NCBI GenBank assembly: GCA_003501525.1
Contig: DNPI01000033.1
Coordinates: forward strand, 1-18,454
Reading direction: 5' to 3'
Origin: Planctomycetota bacterium
GTDB lineage: Bacteria; Planctomycetota; UBA1135
Length of the DNA: 18,454 nucleotides
Shown here: piece by piece, positions 1 to 6,276 of the stretch
Position numbering within the stretch: position 1 is the first letter of the stretch
How the letters are laid out: every line of letters begins with the position of its first letter
Notes under the pieces: generated by a model
Seen by the model: only the letters and a program-made list of their open reading frames with translations
Told to the model about the DNA's origin: nothing
Database searches by the model: none
Position numbers and translations under genes: made by a program

Positions 1-1667
1 TGTTTCCAGCACTCCTTCTCCTCCTCTTGCAGCAGGTTACGCCTGCAGATTTAGCCATTCAGTACACGGCTGACCGAGCGGCACTCGAACGCCTCTGGTC
101 CGCTCCATTTTCTGAAGAGAGGCAAAAGCGTTTCGACACTTTTCATGAGAATTGGCTGGCGGATGTTGAAGGAATGGAATTCCCCAATGTCGATAGGGCG
201 GCTGATGTTGATCTTGTGCTTTTTAAGAATTATCTCAAGGCAGAAATCGCGAAGGCTAAGCGGGATGTGGAAAATGAATCTGAGAGCGCAAATATCCTTC
301 CTTTTGTTGGCCCATTAGTCCTCTTGTGTGAGGCTCGTTCGCTTCGTCGAGATATTGAACCAAGGGAAGCGGCAGACACTCTTGCCCGTGCTGTCGAAGA
401 AATTGAAAAATTTAAAGCTGAAATTAAAGGGGCCAATGTTGCAGAGGTGGGGCCGGCAATTGCCCGCAGAGCTGCAAAGAGTCTCGAGGAATTGCGACGG
501 GCGTTGGGGTCGTGGTACAGATGGAGAGCTGATTACGACCCACTGTTTACTTGGTGGTGCGAGGCTCCTTGGGAAGCTTTGGCTGCGGAGTTAGAAGCCT
601 TGAGAGAAAGCATTGAAGAGCACCTCGGAGGCATAAATCCAGATGATGAAGATTTGCTACTTGGCGACCCCATCGGGCGGGAAGCTTTGCTGGAAGAGTT
701 GTCGAAAGAAATGATTGCCTATTCTCCGGAAGAGCTTCTGGTTGTTGCGGAGAAGGAAATGAAGTGGTGCGAAGAACGTATGGCGGAGGCGGTAGCTGCT
801 CTGGGTTGTGCTGATTGGAAAGAAGCTTTGGAACTGGTTAAAGCTGCTCATGTCGGGCCGGGTGATCAGCCGGCTTTAATTCGTGATATGGCCGAAGAAG
901 CGGTGAAATTCTTGGAAGACCGCAATCTAATTACAATCCCTGATTTGGCAAAGCAGATTTGGAGAATGGAAATGATGTCTCCTGAGAGGCAACGATTTAG
1001 TCCATACTTCACAGGCGGAGAGGTCATAAGTATCGCGTTCCCCACATCAGGCATGTCTCATGAGGCAAAGATGATGTCGATGCGAGGTAATAATCGCCAT
1101 TTCTCTCGTGCGGCGGTTCACCACGAGTTAATTCCCGGACACCATCTCCAGGGATATATGGCTAGTCGGTGGAATACTCATCGGCGCCTGTTCCGGACAG
1201 CTTTTCTTGTGGAGGGTTGGGCTCTTTACTGGGAGCTTCGATTGTGGGACCTCGATTTCCCTCTTTCTTCTGAGGATCAGGTAGGGATGCTTTTTTGGCG
1301 GGCACATAGATGTGCGAGGATTATTTTCTCACTTAATTTTCATCTCGGGAATTGGTCTCCAGAGGATTGTGTAGCATTTTTGATGGAGAAGATCGGTCAT
1401 GAAGAGCGCAATGCAAGAGCCGAGGTTCGCCGCTCTATTCAGGGTGGCTATGGTCCCCTTTACCAATGCGCCTATATGGTGGGAGGACTCCAGATGCGAG
1501 CTTTGCACAAGGAGATGGTGCTCGAAGGCCATCTGACCGAAAAGGCTTTCCACGATACGGTCCTGAGGCAGAACTCAATCCCTATCGCGGCCATACGGAT
1601 GGCTCTCAAGGGAGAGCTCTCTGAATCCCTTGTAACGTCTTGGCGATTCTATTCGTTAGAAGATTAG
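1..1667 (+). CDS. DUF885 family zinc metallopeptidase, 5' end one base outside the window
   Basis: This is probably an exported metallopeptidase of the DUF885 family (PF05960). The reading frame is open to the window edge. Read from base 3 it gives FPALLLLLLQQVTPADL, and bases 1-2 are 'tg', so an ATG or GTG beginning one base before the window would give a protein of about 555 aa with a short hydrophobic leader. A TTG at base 27 is the only start-like codon inside the window near the beginning, but it would cut the leader off. The family signature HHELIPGHHLQ lies about two thirds along (H365-Q375, counted from the TTG) and supplies the zinc-binding His/Glu residues. VEGWALYWE (about 395-403) follows with the expected downstream glutamate. 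Length and motif order are normal for the family, and the substrate cannot be read from sequence. The stop shares four bases (TTAG) with the stop of the converging M28 peptidase gene, so two hydrolases sit end to end. Confidence 0.9.
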   Translation, partial: FPALLLLLLQQVTPADLAIQYTADRAALERLWSAPFSEERQKRFDTFHENWLADVEGMEFPNVDRAADVDLVLFKNYLKAEIAKAKRDVENESESANILPFVGPLVLLCEARSLRRDIEPREAADTLARAVEEIEKFKAEIKGANVAEVGPAIARRAAKSLEELRRALGSWYRWRADYDPLFTWWCEAPWEALAAELEALRESIEEHLGGINPDDEDLLLGDPIGREALLEELSKEMIAYSPEELLVVAEKEMKWCEERMAEAVAALGCADWKEALELVKAAHVGPGDQPALIRDMAEEAVKFLEDRNLITIPDLAKQIWRMEMMSPERQRFSPYFTGGEVISIAFPTSGMSHEAKMMSMRGNNRHFSRAAVHHELIPGHHLQGYMASRWNTHRRLFRTAFLVEGWALYWELRLWDLDFPLSSEDQVGMLFWRAHRCARIIFSLNFHLGNWSPEDCVAFLMEKIGHEERNARAEVRRSIQGGYGPLYQCAYMVGGLQMRALHKEMVLEGHLTEKAFHDTVLRQNSIPIAAIRMALKGELSESLVTSWRFYSLED

Positions 1668-3442
1668 CGGGGTGAAGCCCCTAAAGCTGCGACTGCGGCT
1701 TGTGAGCGGGCTTCGAGAAGTTCGAGCGCGCGGGTGCGTTCTTCGGGGTTTTTTGTTTGGAGGTCCGGGAACCAAGAAGAGCCATAGCCAGCGCTTCTCC
1801 GGAGTAATAGCTTTCCAGTGGTTCCTGTGCCCATGAAGAGACGCAGGAATCGGTGGGGATGAGTGGAGTCACCTGCTTTAGCGGAGGCTGCTAGGCGGTC
1901 CATGAGTGCGTGTAAATTTGTTAAATCATTTCCAGGGATTTCCCGAAGAGCATCGCGTGCTGCTACTGACCAAGCCCAGGCACCGTCTACTCGGCAGGAA
2001 GATTTGGATAAGTGTGTGGCGAGGCGAACGGCAAGGCGAGCGGCCTGGGCATGATGAGCGAAATCTGGGTCAATAAAGGTTTCAACAACCCAAGGTGTAT
2101 CCCATGAAGAGTGGTAAGTGCCTTGGCCACCCCGGAAGCCAAAGCCGCCAACTTCCATTCCGGCGCTTTCTAAGAAAGGAACATGATCAGACCCTCCGCC
2201 CGGGAAACTATGTGGGAGAATATGCGGTAATCGTTCTTCTTCGCAGGCAGCAGAGATTGCGGACCGGAGGCCTGGACTGCTCCAAGCCGCAAAAGACGGG
2301 CCAGACACCGCTACATCTAAATTGACGTAAGCGACTCCTCCGCTCCTCAGCGGTCCGATATTCTCTTCAACCCATTCAGTTGAGCCTACAAGCCCCCATT
2401 CTTCGCCATCCCAAGTCGCGAGGATTAGAGAACGTTCAGGTTGCCAGCCTCTTTTGATTGCAGCGCCCAATATTCGTGCAGTTTCTAATACAACGGTTGT
2501 CCCTGTCCCGTTGTCGATGGCTCCGCGTCCCCAAGCATCCCTGTGGGCGCCAAAGATGACCCACGAATCAGGATCTGTAGACCCTGGAATTACAGCAAGG
2601 ACGTTTTCAATCTCTACAGGAGAAGATTCTTGTTGAACTTCCATTTCTACAAATGCTTCCAATGAAATCGGAGCAGCTGGCCGCCCTTTTGTGCCAAAAA
2701 GTTTTTGGGCGTTCATCCAGGAAATTGGAATGCTTGGTATTGGAGGTATCCCCTTGGCTTCCTCCAAAGGAAGTCTTCGAGCTCCGGGAAGGGCAGCCCA
2801 TCCAGGGCTGAGTGGGTCTCCGTTGCCCATTCTCACAGAACCTCTTTGAATAGTGCCAGGGGCTCGCCAAGGCCCGTTTGGGAGAACTTTTCCACGGTCT
2901 TCTCCGTCATCTTCGGGGTCGGTGTATAGAAGTGCCCCGGCGCATCCAGCTTCAGCGGCATTTCTGACCTTTAAACCTCGATAGAGTCCACCGTAGCGGA
3001 TGAGTGCAATGCTTCCTTTTAAAGTATGGTCCTGCTGTAGCAATCGAAATTCATCCGCCGTGCCACGCCCGGCAAAAACGAGTTTCCCGTGAACTTTTCC
3101 CGTGCCGGTTAATCCGTGCATAGGCGGCGCGAGTTCATTTTGGGTGAAAGGGTCTTTAGGGTTTTCAGTTTCTTCCAAATTGAATGAGATGTTTGGAGAA
3201 CCGATAAGAGTCACTGAAGCCTTTGTCTGCCTAGGGAGGTGTACCTCGTAGATGCTGCGTTTAACCTGTAAGTTTGATTCGGAGAAAACTTTTGCGGCAT
3301 AGGCGGCGCCGACTTTTGCTTCTTCTGAACCAGCTAATCGCGAGGAAGAGCAGAGAGCTCTAAGGGTTTCCCTCATCCGATTTGCAGATACATCTTCCGG
3401 GAGAGGGGAATGAGATTGGATATAGAGGAGAAGTGTTAACAC
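1664..3442 (-). CDS. M28 family zinc aminopeptidase / glutamate carboxypeptidase II-like, with PA domain
   Basis: This is a probable exported di-zinc exopeptidase of 592 aa, in the subgroup that includes glutamate carboxypeptidase II and the transferrin receptor. A PA-type domain lies at about residues 115-240; a GDPLSPGW segment (208-215) matches the GCPII 'GDPLTPG' region. The M28 catalytic domain lies at about 280-475. Expected metal ligands and catalytic residues are visible: H300 and D302 in HRDAWG, bridging D310 in AIDNGTG, E347/E348 in WDGEEWGLVGSTEW, D376 in NLDVAVSG and H444 in TYHSSWDT. A helical C-terminal region follows. The start is GTG: an in-frame TAG lies five codons upstream with no start codon between, and the next Met is residue 23. 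The leader MLTLLLYIQS is short and uncharged. The start lies 20 bp from that of the divergent HAD gene and the stop overlaps the DUF885 stop by 4 bp. The peptide substrate is unknown. Confidence 0.92.
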   Translation of the reverse strand: MLTLLLYIQSHSPLPEDVSANRMRETLRALCSSSRLAGSEEAKVGAAYAAKVFSESNLQVKRSIYEVHLPRQTKASVTLIGSPNISFNLEETENPKDPFTQNELAPPMHGLTGTGKVHGKLVFAGRGTADEFRLLQQDHTLKGSIALIRYGGLYRGLKVRNAAEAGCAGALLYTDPEDDGEDRGKVLPNGPWRAPGTIQRGSVRMGNGDPLSPGWAALPGARRLPLEEAKGIPPIPSIPISWMNAQKLFGTKGRPAAPISLEAFVEMEVQQESSPVEIENVLAVIPGSTDPDSWVIFGAHRDAWGRGAIDNGTGTTVVLETARILGAAIKRGWQPERSLILATWDGEEWGLVGSTEWVEENIGPLRSGGVAYVNLDVAVSGPSFAAWSSPGLRSAISAACEEERLPHILPHSFPGGGSDHVPFLESAGMEVGGFGFRGGQGTYHSSWDTPWVVETFIDPDFAHHAQAARLAVRLATHLSKSSCRVDGAWAWSVAARDALREIPGNDLTNLHALMDRLAASAKAGDSTHPHRFLRLFMGTGTTGKLLLRRSAGYGSSWFPDLQTKNPEERTRALELLEARSQAAVAALGASPR

Positions 3443-3462
3443 AGAATGGCTACTCTAAACGC

Positions 3463-3897
3463 ATGGCTGGGGGGAAGCCTGCATTCGTTGCTTTGGATTG
3501 GAACGGGACGGTTGTCCCTTTCTTTGGGTTGGAGCCGTATTTGGGTGCGCTCGAAATCGTCGCCGATTGGAGATCTCAGGATTTATTAGTTTTTGTGGTT
3601 AGTCGCGCGGGGCAGAAAACAATCGAGCGAGATGTTGAAAGGACAGGCCTTTTAAATGATGGGGTTTTTGGCTGTGCTGATAAGGGGCCCATCCTTCAAG
3701 ATCTTTGTGCTCGTTATGGGGATGGCATTCTTCTCGGGGACCATCCGACGGATTTACGGGCTGCGTGTACTGCTGGCATACCTTTTCTACAGGCAGGCTT
3801 GGAGGGGCAACCTCGTTTATCGGAGGCCGATGGCTATTACCGCGAATGGGGAGAAGTTCAGCTTCTTGTCGAAGCTCTCTGGGGTTCTACGCCTTGA
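3463..3897 (+). CDS. small HAD-superfamily hydrolase-like protein
   Basis: This is a 144-aa protein with the four HAD-superfamily motifs on a minimal Rossmannoid core. Motif I is LDWNGT, with D12 as the expected nucleophile and N14 where the second, acid/base aspartate usually stands. Motif II is FVVSRAG (S47), motif III is probably K74, and motif IV is LGDHPTD (D93, D97). No separate cap domain is obvious, so it is at the small end of the superfamily. A phosphatase role on a small phosphorylated molecule is likely from the family, but the substrate cannot be named. The ATG at 3463 was chosen because the fold begins right after it; the frame is open back to 3382, which would put 27 unlikely residues inside the M28 gene. 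With only 20 bp between the two divergent starts, any promoter must overlap M28 coding sequence. Confidence 0.8.
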   Translation: MAGGKPAFVALDWNGTVVPFFGLEPYLGALEIVADWRSQDLLVFVVSRAGQKTIERDVERTGLLNDGVFGCADKGPILQDLCARYGDGILLGDHPTDLRAACTAGIPFLQAGLEGQPRLSEADGYYREWGEVQLLVEALWGSTP

Positions 3898-3921
3898 CCC
3901 CCGTTCGTCGTGCACTAGACT
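3894..3921 (+). promoter_or_regulatory. candidate sigma70-type promoter for the omega subunit gene
   Basis: TTGACC (3894-3899, 5 of 6 matches to the -35 consensus) and TAGACT (3916-3921, 4 of 6 matches to the -10 consensus) are separated by 16 bp. The -35 element overlaps the stop codon of the HAD gene. Transcription would begin near 3928, giving a leader of about 30 nt before the ATG at 3961. It was recognised by eye only, and host promoter preferences are unknown. Confidence 0.4.
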
Positions 3922-3960
3922 ATTCGGCCCCTTACGAGGGTGTACCACCACGCTGAAAAA

Positions 3961-4188
3961 ATGGAATTAACCCTTCCTCAACGATTGCAACGCTATGTAG
4001 GAGGATCCTTCGAACGAACGGTGCTTCTTCAAAAGAGAATCCGACAGTTAGTTCGTGGAGATTCTCCGCTCTTCGATGCTGAACTTGAACATATTGATAA
4101 CCCAATCGAAATAGCTCTTGTTGAACTAGAGCGGGATTTAGTGGAATTGGTCGAAGAAGAGGTAGAAGAAAAGCCGACTCTGGACTAA
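3961..4188 (+). CDS. rpoZ: DNA-directed RNA polymerase omega subunit (probable)
   Basis: This is a 75-aa protein resembling bacterial RNA polymerase omega, the small subunit that helps fold and stabilise beta'. The segment GGSFERTVLLQKRIRQL, followed by the RGDSPL and IALVELERDL segments, lines up with E. coli omega (GNRFDLVLVAARRARQM, then GGKDPL and VIALREIEEGL) in order and spacing. The acidic tail (VELVEEEVEEKP) is also typical. The ATG at 3961 gives the usual size; a GTG at 3940 in frame would add seven residues. Neither has a good Shine-Dalgarno sequence. It is not beside gmk or coaBC, its frequent neighbours elsewhere. Its stop overlaps that of the converging gene by four bases (CTAA). 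The call rests on pattern alignment by eye of a short protein, so it is less certain than the enzymes. Confidence 0.68.
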   Translation: MELTLPQRLQRYVGGSFERTVLLQKRIRQLVRGDSPLFDAELEHIDNPIEIALVELERDLVELVEEEVEEKPTLD

Positions 4189-4970
4189 GTGTTTCTCCCA
4201 GGGGGCGGCGGCACGTCGTCTTCTGGTTCTGGGTTTGGTGCGGAGGCAGCACCGGTGAAGTAGGGCGGTATGGTTAACTTTCCAGCAAGTGGATTCCTGT
4301 TGAGCAGCCGAAACGTTTGGAACTCAATTTCCAGGGCTAGTGTCCTGTCTCCCCATTTGGAGATTAGAGGAGTTGCCGCTGGATTAGGAAGAAAGACCAA
4401 TTTCGTGAATTGCTTTTTCGTGTCAATCCACCATTCCGTTTTTGATTTTGCTTCAGTGAAGGTTATCCCCTTTACTCCCGATCCTTGGCGTGGTTTTGAA
4501 AGAAGTTCAATACTTTCTGGCGGGGTGTATTGCCAATTTAGCCAGGAGAAAAGGAAATCGAGTCGTGGCATTCCAGGTCTAGTGGCTAGAGTTTTCCAAG
4601 CATTCAAAGCTCCTCGGAGATTGGCCTTTTGCCAAGATTCCTCTATGTGGTTTAGTGCAGTTAGGGCCAATCCATTGGAATGGAATTCCCAGAAAAAGAT
4701 TTCAGGTAGACGATCGGTGGCAAGGAGAGAGTAAATCCTTAGGCGGCCTTGCAAATCTTTACCGAGATGTCCATCGAAGAGTGTTGCGGCCAATACACCA
4801 GAAGATCCAGATAGTCGCTCTTTAATATCAATCAATTTGGCGTTTCCGGCAACTTCGACGCCCTTGGCATTGTTGAAGGCGGAGAGAATCTGAGTCCTCA
4901 AGCGTTCAGCAGGCGATGGTTCTCCGACAGGGTTTTGAAGGAGGAAGAGTGTTGTTAATAGTGTGAACAC
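4185..4970 (-). CDS. exported protein of unknown function, possibly LolA-like fold
   Basis: This 261-aa protein is not recognised with confidence. It begins with a short hydrophobic leader (MFTLLTTLFLLQNPVG) and ends in a Pro/Glu-rich tail (PNPEPEDDVPPPPGR) that looks disordered. The middle alternates predicted strands with a helical insert (about residues 108-130). Near the C-terminus, ALEIEFQTFRLLNRNP followed by LTIPPYF resembles the end of LolA/DUF2092-type periplasmic lipid-carrier folds, but no diagnostic motif is present. The GTG start is the only option: an in-frame TAG lies twelve codons upstream with no other start codon between. It follows the DUF2325 gene by 7 bp, so the two are almost certainly co-transcribed even though the upstream product looks cytoplasmic. 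Its stop overlaps the omega gene stop. Confidence 0.75.
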   Translation of the reverse strand: MFTLLTTLFLLQNPVGEPSPAERLRTQILSAFNNAKGVEVAGNAKLIDIKERLSGSSGVLAATLFDGHLGKDLQGRLRIYSLLATDRLPEIFFWEFHSNGLALTALNHIEESWQKANLRGALNAWKTLATRPGMPRLDFLFSWLNWQYTPPESIELLSKPRQGSGVKGITFTEAKSKTEWWIDTKKQFTKLVFLPNPAATPLISKWGDRTLALEIEFQTFRLLNRNPLAGKLTIPPYFTGAASAPNPEPEDDVPPPPGRNT

Positions 4971-4977
4971 GTTGAGA

Positions 4978-6240
4978 TTATGGCTTTCGCCGCAGAAGTT
5001 GCCCTAAACATTCGCGAAGACTTGCTCGCAAATTAGTAAATCCCTCGTAATGACAAGTGACGCAAGGCTTTTGCCCGACTTTGTTGCATATTTCGCGACA
5101 TTTGCGGGTAAAAGTGGTGCGATTCCAGTGGAGAATAACCATTGCGTCAAACTCAAGATTCATGTCTTGCTCTAGTTTTTTTATATGTTTGTGCCAGGAA
5201 ACATACTCCGCCATTCGCCAATCTGTATGGAAGCCCACGACTTCTGCGTATTCAATTAATTTCTCCTTATGCCGGAATTGTTTTTCACCTCCGCCTAGTA
5301 CCAGCACTTTAAATTGTTTCCCTTGCTGTGCGGCTTGCGCAAGTAATTCAGCTAAATCCTGTTCTTCTGCAATCAGCGGGCGATTACGAAAAGATTGTAT
5401 TTCTTCCTCTTCGAGAAGAGAGAATTGCTCATGGTCTTCGAGGCAGGACCTTAGGTCGTCACGCTCGTCTTCAATGAGAGCGAGCTTCTTTACAGCGATT
5501 CGTTCTGATTTCTTTAAATCTTCAAGGTCTTCAATTAGTGCATCTTCGCGTTCTCCGGGAGACTTGGCTTCTGCGAACTTGCGTTTGTTTCCTGCTGCTC
5601 GGAGCCGCTCTTCGCGAAGTTTCGTTCGCATTTCTACCAGATATTCCTCTCGTTTTTTTCGTCGTTCCCTTTCTTTGCCGAGAGTGTTTTGGAGTGAGGC
5701 GTTTTCGCGCCTCGCTTCCGCGAGGCGCGCGTCTAATTTCTCGAGTTCTTTCCTGGCCCCCTCTCCTTTTGTTTTAGGCGAGGTCGCTGTTGGGGCAGGT
5801 TCTTCTTTTATGGCCTCTGGCGGCTCAGGAGCTTCTTCCAGTATTCCTTTCCATCGGTGTAGTAGTTTTGTGACTCTTGCCCAGTCTTTAGCGCTACCGG
5901 TAAGAGCTTCGCGGAGTGAGGCTGCGAGACATTCAACCCGTATAAATTCTGAATGTTTTTGGATAAGCGCTTTGGGGGCTACGGGGCCCTTGGGCAATAC
6001 ACTTAAAATGCTTTGGGCAATTGAAAGGCGCATTTTTTCAGATTCGATGATTGCGTCGACAAGTGCCGGAAAGGCTTGGCTACGGCCTTTTTTGCGTTTC
6101 CCCCCTTTGCTGACAAGCTGTTCGATTATCGAAGGAGGAAAGAGCCTACTGAGCATCCATTCGAGGTCGGCGCGTTCTCTACTAAGAAAAAGAAGAGCTG
6201 ATTCGACTGCTCCGACATCCGGGTCATTGGGCCGAGACAT
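4978..6240 (-). CDS. coiled-coil protein with C-terminal DUF2325 domain
   Basis: This is a 420-aa, probably cytoplasmic protein with no leader. Residues 1-135 are a helical N-terminal region. Residues 136-158 are a Pro/Glu/Lys-rich linker, and about 160-285 are a long charged coiled coil. Residues about 310-412 match DUF2325 (PF10087): a Rossmann-like opening VLVLGGGEKQFRHKEKL, then EYVSWHKHIKKL, FDAMVILHWNRTTF and the closing CHYEGFTNLRASL. The function of the family is not established; the glycine-rich strand-loop suggests ligand or nucleotide binding. The C-terminal part has C381, C385, C393, C396 and H397, including a CxxCH motif, so metal or redox binding is possible. The ATG start fits; the revcomp leader lacks a clear Shine-Dalgarno. 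It lies 36 bp from the divergent sulfatase-family gene and is followed after 7 bp by the exported unknown protein gene. Confidence 0.85.
   Translation of the reverse strand: MSRPNDPDVGAVESALLFLSRERADLEWMLSRLFPPSIIEQLVSKGGKRKKGRSQAFPALVDAIIESEKMRLSIAQSILSVLPKGPVAPKALIQKHSEFIRVECLAASLREALTGSAKDWARVTKLLHRWKGILEEAPEPPEAIKEEPAPTATSPKTKGEGARKELEKLDARLAEARRENASLQNTLGKERERRKKREEYLVEMRTKLREERLRAAGNKRKFAEAKSPGEREDALIEDLEDLKKSERIAVKKLALIEDERDDLRSCLEDHEQFSLLEEEEIQSFRNRPLIAEEQDLAELLAQAAQQGKQFKVLVLGGGEKQFRHKEKLIEYAEVVGFHTDWRMAEYVSWHKHIKKLEQDMNLEFDAMVILHWNRTTFTRKCREICNKVGQKPCVTCHYEGFTNLRASLRECLGQLLRRKP
5706..5729 (-). other. perfect GC-rich hairpin inside the DUF2325 gene, GNRA loop in the mRNA
   Basis: CGCGCCTCGC (5706-5715) and GCGAGGCGCG (5720-5729) are exact inverted repeats of 10 bp around a 4-nt loop. 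On the transcribed minus-strand mRNA the loop reads GGAA, a GNRA tetraloop closed by C-G. It lies in the coiled-coil coding part (ARLAEARRE). No U-run follows, so it is not a typical terminator. Confidence 0.75.
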
Positions 6241-6264
6241 GAGCCGAGGTTAGCATCCCTATTT

Positions 6265-6269
6265 GGAGG
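6265..6269 (+). promoter_or_regulatory. strong Shine-Dalgarno for the sulfatase-family lipoprotein
   Basis: GGAGG lies 7 nt before the ATG at 6277, within the 36-bp spacer between divergent genes. It is the clearest ribosome binding site in the window and fixes the operon's first start. Most other genes here that do not overlap an upstream gene have no recognisable Shine-Dalgarno. Confidence 0.75.
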
Positions 6270-6276
6270 TTAAAAA

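Noticed and set aside
5044..5065. CxxCH of the DUF2325 protein as a c-type heme site
   Set aside because: No signal peptide is present, and cytochrome c maturation occurs outside the cytoplasm; a metal or thiol site is more plausible.
5057..6253. 398-codon open frame on the plus strand opposite the DUF2325 gene
   Set aside because: Its Ser/Arg-rich translation is a by-product of Glu/Lys/Arg-rich coiled-coil codons on the other strand; the minus frame has recognisable domains.
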